The notes: generated by a model from the sequence alone, not told the origin. Positions 8,685 through 17,408 are shown, counted from the first letter of the stretch. The stretch: DNA of 64,000 bases from Duganella sp. CF402 (GCF_900109645.1 NZ_FOBG01000001.1:3772520-3836519), one strand, 5' to 3'. Made by a program: numbers and translations.

Positions 8685-9129
8685 TTGCCCCACTATTGTT
8701 GTACTTGACATGCGAAAGCAGGGATACCACGTGTTGCGCCAAACTGCTGCCACTGGCACCTGCGCACAATACGCCATAGCCATCACTCGTTACTTGCCTT
8801 CAAGTGACTACTCTACATATGCTGAACCTCGCAAGCTAACGGATTTTTCCAATAGGCCCTATAGATTTTATGAATACCAACAGGAACGCATACTGCCACA
8901 ATTCGCCTGCTGCCCCTCATCTTTACCTCGTTACAGCTGGAAAAAATGGGGCTATAAATAGACTAAACAAATACAATAATGAAAATTCTAATTCTTATTG
9001 ACTCATCAAATGCAACACCCTAGAATGAAACGGACCAACAAATTGAGCGGCCAATCGCGACGTATTGGTCCCGACTTACCGCCGAATTGGAATGCCTCTG
9101 CTTCGCTACTTTCTTCGGAATAAGATCAC
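8685..9129. other. intergenic region before the GH3 gene
   Basis: AT-rich stretch of about 450 bases with no supported gene; the short frame around 8710-8961 has no recognisable protein pattern. It contains AATTCTAATT at 8984-8993, shared with the window start and the monooxygenase promoter. It probably carries the promoters for the receptor (leftward) and the GH3 gene (rightward). Confidence 0.4.
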
Positions 9130-11403
9130 ATGGTACTCACCCGTCGTCGTTTCATTCAGGTGACTTCGGCTCTGCCCGCAGCGTCCACTCTTCCATCCGC
9201 AGTTGCAGCGGTCGCTGCCAGGGGCTCGCGTCGGGTGGAATCGCTTCTCAAGCGCATGACAATTGAAGAAAAAGTCGGGCAATTGACCTTATATCCGGAC
9301 GATGTGCGCCCCACGCCCCGTCCCATCAATCCCGATATCAATGCCCAAGCGGAAGCACGAGAGCGCGCCACGTTCCAAGTCGCAGAAATTCGGGCAGGGC
9401 GGGTGGGCGCGCTGTTGGGAGGTACGGGGGTAGAGCTCGGCCGAAAATTGCAGCAGGCCGCCCTTGAGTCGCGTCTGGGCATCCCTTTGCTCTTCGGCGC
9501 CGACGTAATCCATGGGTTTCGGACGATATTTCCCCTTCCACTTGCACTCGCCTCCAGTTTTGAACCCGTACTGGCAGAACAAACGGCCCGTGCTGCGGCA
9601 ATCGAAATGACGGCCGTCGGCGTCCACTGGACTTATGCGCCTATGGTGGATGTCGCTCGTGACCAGCGCTGGGGCCGGGTGGCCGAAGGCTCGGGAGAAG
9701 ACCCGTATCTGTCGTCGCGCTTTGCCGATGCGTATGTCCGCGGCTTTCAGGGCAAGAGCCTCGCCTTCCCACACAGCGTCGCCGCGTGCCCGAAGCATTT
9801 TGCCGGTTATGGCGCAGTCCTGGGGGGCATGGAATACAACACCACTGATTTAACTGAACGCGAATTGCGCCAGACGCATTTGCCACCGTTCAAGGCGGCC
9901 TTCGACGCAGGCGCGGTGACCACAATGGCCGCCTTCAATGATATCGACGGCGTACCTGCATCCGGCAACCGTCACTTGTTGACTGAAATCCTGCGCAAAG
10001 AAATGGGCTTTCGCGGGTTTGTCGTGTCGGACGCGGGTTCAGCGGAAGAACTGGTGGCGCACGGGTTCGCAACTGATGAGAAGGACGCGGCAAAGAAAGC
10101 TTTCAACGCGGGCCTTGATGTGAACATGGGCGGTGGCTTGTTCAAGCGTCACCTCGCCGATCTTGTCCTCGGCGGTGCCCTGCCTCAAGCGGCACTGAAT
10201 GAAGCAGTGCGGCGCGTGCTCATGGTCAAGGAGCAACTCGGGCTACTGGACGACCCATTCCGCTCACTCGACCTTGTGCGTGAGAAGACCCAAATTCGCA
10301 CGTCTGCGGCACTTGCCTTGGCACGCAAGGCAGCGGTACGCTCTATCGTCCTGGTGAAGAACGAGAAGGATCGCTTGCCGTTGGCAAAGCATGCAGGAAT
10401 CGCCCTGATCGGCCCCTTGGCTGACGATCCGGACAATCTCGATGGAACATGGGCGCCATGGGCACGCCGTGGTGAAAGCGTATCGCTGGCGAAGGGATTG
10501 CGGCAGGCACTCGGCGAAGGCAAGCTCTCTGTGACAAGGGGCAGCGACATCCACAAGGCCATCCCAGGAGGGATCGAACAGGCTGTCGCTGCCGCGAGCG
10601 TAGCCGACATCGTGATTCTTGCCTTGGGCGAAGGCCAGGAAATGTCCGGCGAAGCAGCCGCGCGATCGCAAATCGTCGTGCCTCCAGCCCAACAGGATTT
10701 GGCAGAAGCAATCGCCGCAACCGGAAAACCGATGGTGGTGGTGCTAAGCTGCGGTCGCGCATTGGCCCTCGAAGGCGCTATCCTTCACGCCGATGCCATC
10801 ATGGTCACTTGGTTTCTCGGCTCCGAGGGCGGGCATGCCATCGCGGACATCCTGACTGGGAAGGAATCCCCATCAGCCCGACTACCGGTCAGCTTTCCTC
10901 AGACGTCAGGGCAGCAACCTTGGTTCTACAACCACAAACCGACCGGGCGTCCCCAGCTTGCGGGCGAGAATGCCTTTTTCAAGGCGCGCTACCGCGATGT
11001 CAGCCATGCCGCCCTTTACCCCTTCGGACACGGACTTACGTATTCTGCTGTCGAATACGGGCCAGTCGACGTCGACCTCGCGGAGCTCGCATGGAACGGG
11101 GCGATCACCGTCTCAGCAACTATGCGCAACGTCGGCCAGCGTTCAATCGAAGAGACGGTCCAACTGTATGTTCGCGACCTAGCCGCCAGCGTTACCCGTC
11201 CGGTGCGCGAATTGAAGGCATTCCGGAAAGTGGCGATGCCCTCAGGAGCGACAACCCGGGTGGCCTTCCAACTGACCCGCCGCGAACTGGAGTTCGTGGG
11301 AACAGACCTGAAATGGGGCGCAGAACCAGGCGAATTCCACGTATGGATAGCGCCATCGTCCACGGCAGGCAAGCCGGTCAAGTTCACCCTATTGCCGACT
11401 TGA
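9130..11403 (+). CDS. GH3 beta-glycosidase (BglX-like), exported
   Basis: 757 residues. A twin-arginine-like leader ('TRRRFIQ') precedes a GH3 N-terminal TIM-barrel domain with the nucleophile Asp301 in 'FVVSDAGS', a GH3 C-terminal domain, and a fibronectin III-like domain ending the protein. Enzymes of this kind remove terminal beta-glucose or beta-xylose from oligosaccharides and plant glycosides in the periplasm. It is followed 71 bases later by an esterase gene, in line with deglycosylation and deacylation of a plant phenolic conjugate. The precise sugar is not readable from the sequence. Confidence 0.9.
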   Translation: MVLTRRRFIQVTSALPAASTLPSAVAAVAARGSRRVESLLKRMTIEEKVGQLTLYPDDVRPTPRPINPDINAQAEARERATFQVAEIRAGRVGALLGGTGVELGRKLQQAALESRLGIPLLFGADVIHGFRTIFPLPLALASSFEPVLAEQTARAAAIEMTAVGVHWTYAPMVDVARDQRWGRVAEGSGEDPYLSSRFADAYVRGFQGKSLAFPHSVAACPKHFAGYGAVLGGMEYNTTDLTERELRQTHLPPFKAAFDAGAVTTMAAFNDIDGVPASGNRHLLTEILRKEMGFRGFVVSDAGSAEELVAHGFATDEKDAAKKAFNAGLDVNMGGGLFKRHLADLVLGGALPQAALNEAVRRVLMVKEQLGLLDDPFRSLDLVREKTQIRTSAALALARKAAVRSIVLVKNEKDRLPLAKHAGIALIGPLADDPDNLDGTWAPWARRGESVSLAKGLRQALGEGKLSVTRGSDIHKAIPGGIEQAVAAASVADIVILALGEGQEMSGEAAARSQIVVPPAQQDLAEAIAATGKPMVVVLSCGRALALEGAILHADAIMVTWFLGSEGGHAIADILTGKESPSARLPVSFPQTSGQQPWFYNHKPTGRPQLAGENAFFKARYRDVSHAALYPFGHGLTYSAVEYGPVDVDLAELAWNGAITVSATMRNVGQRSIEETVQLYVRDLAASVTRPVRELKAFRKVAMPSGATTRVAFQLTRRELEFVGTDLKWGAEPGEFHVWIAPSSTAGKPVKFTLLPT

Positions 11404-11474
11404 CCACTGCGAACAAGTGCGATTTGGAGAATCAACGTGCGCTAATTGCGCTGACAAGATGAAAGGAATTGACT

Positions 11475-12368
11475 ATGTTACGAAACGTTCTAGGCTTGGC
11501 GCTACCATTTGCGCTGTTTGCTCTGGCCCCACGGGCTTCGGCAGCTCCGCTCTGCAATCGCCCGGCGATCGACCTGCCTGCACCGTCCGCGACCGACTCT
11601 ACGGTCGAAACCTCCGCCGTCGACGGAGGCACACTGATCATCAGGAACGTGACACGGCCAACGCTGACAGCCATTCTTCCGCCATCAGATAAGTCAACTG
11701 GGGCTGCAGTCATCATTGCGCCAGGTGGTGGTTTCCTGAGCCTGTTTATCGACAAGGAGGGCTGTCAGATTGGCGAATGGCTGGCCGAGCGCGGCATTGC
11801 CGCGTTTATTCTTAAATACCGCCTGAATCCGACGCCAGCGTCGCATGAGCAATTTAAGGTAGAACTTCTGAGCCTCATGAAGGGAGGGAAGGCCAGCTTC
11901 TCTCGGTCGCTCGACACCACGCCGGATGCATTGGCTGACGGGCTGGCCGCGTTGCGGCACGTTCGCCAGCAAGCTGGTGACTACAAAGTTGATTCAAGTC
12001 GTGTGGGTTTCATGGGCTTTTCTGCCGGCGGCTACCTGACTCGCAGTATGGTCTCCAAAGGGGGGGCGGATGTTCCCGCATTTGCGGCGCCCATCTATTC
12101 CAAGATGGGCCCTCTGGTAGTGCCTGACAACGCACCGCCGATGTTTGTGGCCATCGGTCAAAAGGACTTCCTGCTCGAAGGTGTGGAGGGCTTTCCTTTA
12201 ATCGACAATTATCGCAAGGCGGGAAAACCCATCGAGTTTCATTTTTTCTCGGACGATGAACATGGCTTCGGCGCAGGAGCAAAGGGCAAGACCAGCGAAG
12301 GCTGGCTGAAGCTGTTTTATCAATGGCTTGAGATGGGGGGATTTCTTGCAAAGGCAGGCGTCCAGTGA
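11475..12368 (+). CDS. secreted alpha/beta hydrolase, acetyl-esterase-like
   Basis: 297 residues with a signal peptide ending near 'PRASAAPL'. The alpha/beta-hydrolase fold carries the nucleophile in 'GFSAGGYL', an Asp in 'IGQKDFLLEG' and the catalytic His in 'DEHGFGAG'. This pattern is typical of esterases that deacetylate xylo-oligosaccharides or plant conjugates. The ATG at 11475 follows GAAAGGA with a seven-base spacer; an in-frame TTG two codons upstream is less likely. It probably forms a two-gene operon with the GH3 gene. Confidence 0.8.
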   Translation: MLRNVLGLALPFALFALAPRASAAPLCNRPAIDLPAPSATDSTVETSAVDGGTLIIRNVTRPTLTAILPPSDKSTGAAVIIAPGGGFLSLFIDKEGCQIGEWLAERGIAAFILKYRLNPTPASHEQFKVELLSLMKGGKASFSRSLDTTPDALADGLAALRHVRQQAGDYKVDSSRVGFMGFSAGGYLTRSMVSKGGADVPAFAAPIYSKMGPLVVPDNAPPMFVAIGQKDFLLEGVEGFPLIDNYRKAGKPIEFHFFSDDEHGFGAGAKGKTSEGWLKLFYQWLEMGGFLAKAGVQ

Positions 12369-12369
12369 C

Positions 12370-12401
12370 GCAAAATGAGCGGACATGCCCGCTCATTTTG
12401 C
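12370..12401. terminator. bidirectional terminator between convergent genes
   Basis: A 13-base-pair perfect stem (GCAAAATGAGCGG pairing with CCGCTCATTTTGC) with a six-base loop starts one base after the esterase stop codon. The gene to the right is read toward it, so the hairpin can serve both strands. Confidence 0.75.
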
Positions 12402-12439
12402 ACACTTCGCCTCAAATTTGGCGTCTACAGCCGGGTGGA

Positions 12440-13429
12440 CTAGCGTGACTCCCCAGCTGCCCTGTTTAGTTGGGGTTCGCCGCCACTCAGTTGGAGCACC
12501 CACTTGATCGCTTCGCTGTACATCCGAACGATTTCGGGATCTGAAAATGCCTCCTTCGTGTGGCCCAGCGAAGAAGCAAACACCCTGCCCTTGCCGTAGT
12601 GTTTAATCCATGTAACCGGGATGTCACCGTCGGGCGGTACTTCATCGCCGGCAGCTTTCATGTCCATCCGGCTCCGGTCCATGCTCAAGAGCACTTCCAC
12701 GTCATTGCGCGACCAATTGCGAAGCGTATAGAGTTCGTCCTGCTTGACGAAGGTCGCTGGCAGGAAGGCAGTGGCAGGGAAATTGCGGTTCTCGTTGATT
12801 AGAGAAAATGGAACCACCGGATGCTCCAGCGTATTAAAGGGATGTCCTACCTGTTCAGCGCCGATCATGTCTATATAGTCGCGCCATCCGTGGTTCGCGC
12901 TAAGTCCCGCGTGCATGACAACCAGTCCTTTCCCGGAGCGCACGAAATCAAGGAATGCGGCGCGTTGAGCTGCGCTGAGCTCCCATTCTCCTTCGGCACT
13001 AGCTACCACGACGGCATCGAAATCGCGCAGGCCCTTCGGTTGGAACCCCGCATGCATGGCCTGTCCTCCACCACCATTGATAAGGACAAAGTCCGTGTGC
13101 AAGTCGGCATCCCACAAACCGCTGTCCTCGCCCCACTTCCATACGCCGGCCATCGCCGCCGGAATCGAGTCGTGGACGAAGCCGCGCGACCCGCCCAGGA
13201 CGAGCACGTGCTTGCGGGAGGGTGTCCTCGGTCCAGTTTTCAGATCTGCGAAATACTGCTCCAGAGTTTGACCAAGCGCCGGACCGGGGCCAGGCAACGT
13301 GCGAACGGCTGGCCCCGCCCATGTGCCCTTGAACACCCCAGGCGTCACCGGCGCGGCATAGGCCTGCATCAGGCTGCTCAGGGAGAGGGCCAACAGAAGG
13401 CGGCGAACGGCAAATGTCTTCGTGCTCAT
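12440..13429 (-). CDS. secreted ThuA-domain protein
   Basis: 329 residues with a signal peptide (cleavage near 'MQAYAAPV') and a ThuA-like glutamine-amidotransferase fold. Visible family segments are 'VLVLGGSRGFVHDS', 'VVMHAGLSANHGW' and 'GKGRVFASSLGHTKE'. ThuA proteins are linked to trehalose and other sugar metabolism, but the reaction is generally unclear. It is the third gene of a leftward operon after the monooxygenase and flavin reductase, ten bases from the latter. A role in handling the sugar part of the substrate is only an inference. Confidence 0.8.
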   Translation of the reverse strand: MSTKTFAVRRLLLALSLSSLMQAYAAPVTPGVFKGTWAGPAVRTLPGPGPALGQTLEQYFADLKTGPRTPSRKHVLVLGGSRGFVHDSIPAAMAGVWKWGEDSGLWDADLHTDFVLINGGGGQAMHAGFQPKGLRDFDAVVVASAEGEWELSAAQRAAFLDFVRSGKGLVVMHAGLSANHGWRDYIDMIGAEQVGHPFNTLEHPVVPFSLINENRNFPATAFLPATFVKQDELYTLRNWSRNDVEVLLSMDRSRMDMKAAGDEVPPDGDIPVTWIKHYGKGRVFASSLGHTKEAFSDPEIVRMYSEAIKWVLQLSGGEPQLNRAAGESR

Positions 13430-13439
13430 TCGCTCAACC

Positions 13440-14048
13440 TCAGTACGCTGGCGCGGGCGCGTGGCTCACGCCGATGACCTGTCCGGCGAGCAAGTATAAG
13501 CTCGACTTCACTTGTTCGTCGGTGCAGTTGCCATCGCTGTCAAATAGCTTGACGCCGGCCGTATTCAGTGTCACGCCCAATGGCGTCGGCCACCCCCGCA
13601 GCGCATGCACGATCGAGCGCATCGCACCCAAGGTGCTATTGCAACCCTGCCAGCCTGCAGCGGTGACGATGCAGCCAACTGGCATGCCATCGAGATAGAC
13701 GCGTTCGTCGACGCGTAAGTCTTCCAGTAGGTCAATGGCGTTTTTCACCAGGCCGGACACGCCGCCGTGGTAACCCGGTGAAGCAAAAATCACGGCGTCG
13801 GCTTTCCGTACAGCCTCGACGATCGCGCGCTGGCCCGCAGTGCGCTCGGTCTGCTCTGGCGAATAGCTCGCTAAGGCTGCGAGCGCCTCGCCGCCGAACA
13901 ATTGGGTCTGTGCACCAAGCTCTTCGGCGTGTTGCAGCGCGACGCGCAGCGCACTCTCGGTGCTCGAACCGGGCCGGGTCGTTCCTCCGATGCCGACGAT
14001 GAACGGAGCGCGGCCGTGGGCCTCTGCGACCTTAAATGGTTTGTTCAT
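13440..14048 (-). CDS. NAD(P)H-dependent FMN reductase
   Basis: 202-residue flavodoxin-like flavin reductase. It shows the N-terminal FMN-binding loop ('GGTTRPGSSTESALR') and the second flavin loop 'ASPGYHGGVSGLVKNAID'. Such enzymes supply reduced flavin to a partner monooxygenase. It lies 51 bases downstream of a luciferase-like monooxygenase gene on the same strand, which strongly suggests a two-component flavin monooxygenase. No membrane or signal segment is present, so it is cytoplasmic. Confidence 0.9.
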   Translation of the reverse strand: MNKPFKVAEAHGRAPFIVGIGGTTRPGSSTESALRVALQHAEELGAQTQLFGGEALAALASYSPEQTERTAGQRAIVEAVRKADAVIFASPGYHGGVSGLVKNAIDLLEDLRVDERVYLDGMPVGCIVTAAGWQGCNSTLGAMRSIVHALRGWPTPLGVTLNTAGVKLFDSDGNCTDEQVKSSLYLLAGQVIGVSHAPAPAY

Positions 14049-14099
14049 GATGGATTCCTCTTGTTGTCGAAATATTGGGCCCCGTCCAAGGACCGCCGA

Positions 14100-15194
14100 T
14101 TACTTAAGAGCCGGAATGACCTGTTCGGCAAGTAGACGCAGGGTCTGGTTCGCATAGGCAAGACGCTGCGTCGTCAGCGGCCCGGTCGTGGTACCGCACA
14201 AGATATTGCCAATACCCAGTTCCTGATACGCGCGCAGCTTGGCGATCACCGTCTGCGGACTGCCATACAGGCACCAAGTGGCCATCCAGTCCTCGCTCAG
14301 CGCTGAGTTGGTCTGGTCGGTCTTCTTATTTGACTCATCGGATTCAGCTTTTGCATTGAACTCGGCTTCGCGGTCGACCGCCTTCTGATAGGACTGGAGA
14401 ATCTCGATCATTTCCGCATGCGCCTGTTCATCGGTCGGCGCCAAATGCACTGCTTGATAGCTATGCGTCGTCCAAGACAGCGCATCGGCTACTGTGTCGG
14501 CACAGTGGCCTGCCGCGAGTAGTTGCCCATGGTAATCCGTAAAGTATTTCTTCACGTGACTAAACGGATCAGTGCCGCCGATCTTCGGCGGTGTAAACGC
14601 TGGGATGAAGGCTGGCCAGCCGTTGACCGCCGCGCGGGTGATGCTACTCGGCTTCATTGCCACCGGCATCAGGCGCGCATGGCGTTCGCCGTAAGAGTGC
14701 GGCGCAATTCGCTGCAGGACACATCCCTTGTGGAAGCCGGTCAGTTCCACCGGAGCATCCTCAATTTTCTTGGCCCACAACGCTTCGGCTGCGGCAAGGT
14801 TTTCCTCGGCGATGCCGCCGGCATCCTTGTAGTTGACGCCGAAGCCGATCATCTCTTCCGGCGTCGTGCCAGAACCGATCCCGACGAGCAGCTTGCCCTT
14901 GGTCAGGTGGTCGAGGATATTGATGCGCTCGACAAAACGCACCGGATGGTGTAACGGCACCGATGTCACAGAGAAGCCGAAATGCATCTCAGGCAGCTTG
15001 GCTGCGAGGTAAGACGCAAACATATAACTGTCGCTGGCCACCGGCATATAACCATTAAAGTGATGATCCGGCAGGAAAATTGCATCAAAGCCAAGCTTCC
15101 CCGCGAGCAAAGCGTGCTCCTCCAGGTCGACAATGAGTTGTTTATCCGCATCCGCGCTCATGGTGCGGGCATTGAGAAAGACTGAGAAGCGCAT
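14100..15194 (-). CDS. luciferase-like (LLM class) flavin-dependent monooxygenase
   Basis: 364-residue bacterial-luciferase-family protein. Characteristic segments are 'FLPDHHF' near residue 50, 'HPVRFVERINILDHLTKGK', 'GIGSGTTPEEM' and a C-terminal 'CLYGSPQTVIAKL'. These enzymes use reduced FMN and O2 to hydroxylate, oxidise or desulfonate organic substrates. The start at 15194 is preceded by GGAA at seven bases. With the downstream flavin reductase it could hydroxylate the aromatic substrate before extradiol cleavage (inference). It heads a three-gene operon under the AGAAT-N4-ATTCT promoter. Confidence 0.88.
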   Translation of the reverse strand: MRFSVFLNARTMSADADKQLIVDLEEHALLAGKLGFDAIFLPDHHFNGYMPVASDSYMFASYLAAKLPEMHFGFSVTSVPLHHPVRFVERINILDHLTKGKLLVGIGSGTTPEEMIGFGVNYKDAGGIAEENLAAAEALWAKKIEDAPVELTGFHKGCVLQRIAPHSYGERHARLMPVAMKPSSITRAAVNGWPAFIPAFTPPKIGGTDPFSHVKKYFTDYHGQLLAAGHCADTVADALSWTTHSYQAVHLAPTDEQAHAEMIEILQSYQKAVDREAEFNAKAESDESNKKTDQTNSALSEDWMATWCLYGSPQTVIAKLRAYQELGIGNILCGTTTGPLTTQRLAYANQTLRLLAEQVIPALK

Positions 15195-15251
15195 AGTAGG
15201 TTCCAATGGTTGTCGGGGCAATAGCCTAGGCGAATTCGCGCAAGCCTCTTT

Positions 15252-15299
15252 AGAATCATAATTCTAATTATGTTATGCCAAAAAAAAAATGCAAGTCAA
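15252..15299 (-). promoter_or_regulatory. promoter and AGAAT-N4-ATTCT operator of the monooxygenase operon
   Basis: On the minus strand TTGACT (15299-15294), 17 bases and ATAACA (15276-15271) form a promoter. AGAAT-N4-ATTCT follows at 15265-15252, five bases after the -10. The TonB receptor promoter has the same order of elements, so one repressor probably controls both. Confidence 0.55.
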
Positions 15300-15947
15300 C
15301 GATGCCCACTTATTTTTCGCTTCATCTACTAGATGACGGCGAGCAGCGGGGCATACTCGAGCCGACCATCCGTAAGGTGTTCGTTTGGCTGGCACGATTA
15401 CCCCTCTCAGTTTGCCCTTACCCCCAGTTTTCGCGAACGCCGCGACTGTTAGAATGCACTGAACTCTGACCTGGAATTTGCGTCGAACTCCGCTTCTTCT
15501 CATGTATTGATGCTCAGGCGGATCGGAGCCGCGTTATCCTCCTCCTGCCTGCGCTTGCGTCGAGGTGTTTTTGAAGCGGTATTCTTGCGGTCGATTATCG
15601 GAACCACAAGCTAGGGTCGTAAGTCTGGGAGACTTTGTCACCGAGTACCTGATGCCCAGCCTTCTCCTGTGCCAGGATTGCTCACAAAACGGCGCCGTCC
15701 CCAGTTGAGCCCCCATTCAAGAATTTATTATTTGTGAGTGCAAACTTAGAGCGTAAAATTCCTCCAGTTTAAGACTATATTAGGGCTAAATGCAGGCAAT
15801 GGATATGCTAAGCCATTGATTTGTAGGGTACCCCATTCAAGTTTTTACTCTGACGTAACAAGAACTGGCACGCGGGAATATGAACTTGAACACAGAATAA
15901 AACCTTGAACGAATAATACACCACCGTTGTCACATAAAAACAACGAT
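15300..15947. other. AT-rich intergenic stretch, no gene seen
   Basis: About 650 bases between the monooxygenase promoter and the XRE operators. Only short frames without recognisable protein character were found on either strand. Composition turns strongly AT-rich after about 15720, unlike the catabolic genes to the left, suggesting a junction between pieces of different origin. Confidence 0.4.
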
Positions 15948-15999
15948 AAATTCCGACAATTGTCGGAATTTCTAAATTTTTTTTGCCAACTATTGTTGG
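15948..15999. promoter_or_regulatory. twin palindromic operators upstream of the XRE gene
   Basis: A perfect 24-base palindrome at 15948-15971 has the core CCGACAATTGTCGG. A second copy, CCAACTATTGTTGG, lies at 15986-15999, with centres 33 bases apart (three helical turns). The shared core is CCRACWATTGTYGG. The XRE regulator starts 80 bases downstream, so autoregulation by a dimer on each site is likely. Confidence 0.6.
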
Positions 16000-16079
16000 A
16001 ATTCAAAACAAATATCTTGCAACTCCTTCTGAGGCGTTTTTATACTTTTCAGAAGGTTCTATTTAAGGCAGTAGTGCTT

Positions 16080-16304
16080 ATGAGCCCGTTTTCAATTTTG
16101 ATGAAGGAATTACGTACATCGTGTGGTCTCACACAAGTCGAGTTCGCGTTAAAACTCAATGTCGAGCAAAGCTATGTGTCAGCAGTAGAGGTTGGCAAAA
16201 AAGGCCCTCCCAGCGCTGAGTTCATTGCCAAGCTGATCGAAGTCTTTGATTTAGATGGCAGATGTGTTGATTTGCAACGAAATCTGACCCAGTTTGCCAC
16301 ATAA
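16080..16304 (+). CDS. small XRE-family regulator, 3' end replaced by an IS21 end
   Basis: 74 codons. A helix-turn-helix spans about residues 5-60 ('LTQVEFALKLNVEQSYVSAV'), the Cro/CI-like fold also used by restriction controller proteins. The IS21-type terminus begins at about 16265, so roughly the last 12 codons up to the stop are transposon sequence and the original C-terminus is lost. The ATG at 16080 is chosen because the upstream extension of the frame is AT-rich and without domain character. The DNA-binding domain is whole, so the product could still bind the operators upstream. The gene it once controlled is not identifiable. Confidence 0.65.
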   Translation: MSPFSILMKELRTSCGLTQVEFALKLNVEQSYVSAVEVGKKGPPSAEFIAKLIEVFDLDGRCVDLQRNLTQFAT

Positions 16305-16723
16305 TTTGCAAACGAATCTGACCCACGTTTAAGACACAATCCTGCTCATGACATTGAGCGGGGAATCGGAGTGATCGACGTGGCATTACTAGGCATTATT
16401 CGACGCTGGCACATTCGCGAGCAGATCCCATTGAGAGAGATCGCTAGGCGGTTGGGCATCTCAAGAAATACCGTCCGGCGCTACCTGCGCTCGGAAACCA
16501 TAGAGCCAGCCTACGCTGAGCGGCGCTCCACCCGCGCCATCGACAAATACGCGTTCCAGCTCTCTGCGCTCCTCAAGACTGAGGCGGCCAAGTCGCGTAA
16601 GCAGCGGCGCACGCTGAAACAGATCCATGAGGACCTAAAAGAATTGGGGTTCGAGGGGTCTTACGACAGGGTCGCGGCGTTCGCGAGGACCTGGAGAGAG
16701 GGTCAATCTGAGAGGGTCAATCC
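16265..16723 (+). mobile_element. left-end remnant of an IS21-family insertion sequence
   Basis: It begins with TGTTGATTTGCAAC. Two 21-base direct repeats (16271-16291 and 16305-16325) share CGAA and TCTGACCCA. Multiple terminal repeats of this sort are characteristic of IS21 elements. An istA fragment follows. A tandem 14-base repeat (GAGAGGGTCAATC, at 16696 and 16710) marks where the similarity ends and may be the end of a second element. No istB and no matching right end are present. Confidence 0.65.
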
Positions 16724-16778
16724 TGCCAGCAAACGAACACGCTATTTATGCGTTGCTGGACTCCCTGCCGCTATGTAA
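16371..16778 (+). pseudogene. istA transposase fragment (IS21 family)
   Basis: About the first 110 residues match the start of IstA, with a helix-turn-helix ('IPLREIARRLGISRNTVRRY') and the following basic region to 'AFARTWREGQ'. The DDE catalytic domain is absent. The last 25 codons belong to unrelated sequence beyond the breakpoint near 16700. The fragment cannot transpose. It marks a rearrangement that also removed most of the adjacent TonB receptor gene. Confidence 0.75.
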
Positions 16779-16823
16779 ATGGGATGATGCCGGCGTCCTA
16801 TTCTGTACGTCCGGCACCACCAA

Positions 16824-17036
16824 CTAACTCAGTAACGCCCGGTTAAGGTCAGGCTCGCTCCGTTTAGTCCCCGTGATCAAGATCGTTGTCAGCTCATTAG
16901 ACCGAGGCGCGGAAGTCACTGTCGCTGCTGGGTCGTGCGGGACATCTTGTTCCTGGGCCATGGAGGTGAGCGGGGCCGACATGGAAGCTGCGGTCACGAG
17001 GATCTGTGCTGCGAATGCAATTGGTTTTAGTTTCAT
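16824..17036 (-). pseudogene. TonB-dependent receptor, N-terminal stub only
   Basis: A signal peptide ('MKLKPIAFAAQILVTAASMS') is followed by a short linker and a TonB-box-like 'TTILITGTKRSE'. The frame then runs into foreign sequence and stops after 70 codons, so plug and barrel are missing. AAGGAG lies seven bases before the ATG. The stub lies 54 bases downstream of the SCP2 gene on the same strand, so it was once the second gene of that operon. Loss coincides with the IS21 remnant to the left. Confidence 0.7.
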
Positions 17037-17090
17037 TTTTTTGTCTCCTTATTGGCGGTTCTTTTATGTAAACCGCTCTGTTATGAACAA

Positions 17091-17408
17091 TTAACGAAGT
17101 TTTTCGGTGTCGAACATAGTCAGGAATTGTTGAGCCAACATCAGGTCGCCATTCACCTGAAGCTTCCCGCCCATGAAGGCCTCGACACCGTTCAGCTCGC
17201 CGCTCAGAACGGCGATCATGTCTTGGTCGTTCGCGCGCAAGGTCAAATCTGCATTCGGGGAGGTTCCCTCGTGCACACTGGCACTCCCTTTCGCTATGAC
17301 CATGTAGACCGGATCCGATACTTCAAACTGGATCGTCTTTTCAAGATTTGAAATTCGGTCAACCCGCAGTGCGGACGGAAGACTTTTTATCCATTCATTT
17401 ACTGTCAT
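17091..17408 (-). CDS. SCP2 sterol-binding domain protein
   Basis: 105 residues forming a single SCP2 (sterol carrier protein 2) domain. The hydrophobic-pocket motifs include 'ADLTLRANDQDMIAVLSGEL' and 'AFMGGKLQVNGD'. SCP2 domains bind sterols, fatty acyl chains and other lipids in the cytoplasm. The start is supported by AAGGAG eight bases upstream. The gene is read from the dyad promoter at 17618-17646, leaving a leader of about 200 bases. Together with the lipase, thiolase and FabG-like genes it points to a lipid substrate. Confidence 0.88.
   Translation of the reverse strand: MTVNEWIKSLPSALRVDRISNLEKTIQFEVSDPVYMVIAKGSASVHEGTSPNADLTLRANDQDMIAVLSGELNGVEAFMGGKLQVNGDLMLAQQFLTMFDTEKLR

Noticed and set aside
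8710..8961. 83-codon frame on the plus strand before the GH3 gene
   Set aside because: No ribosome site, no recognisable domain, and composition like the surrounding spacer.
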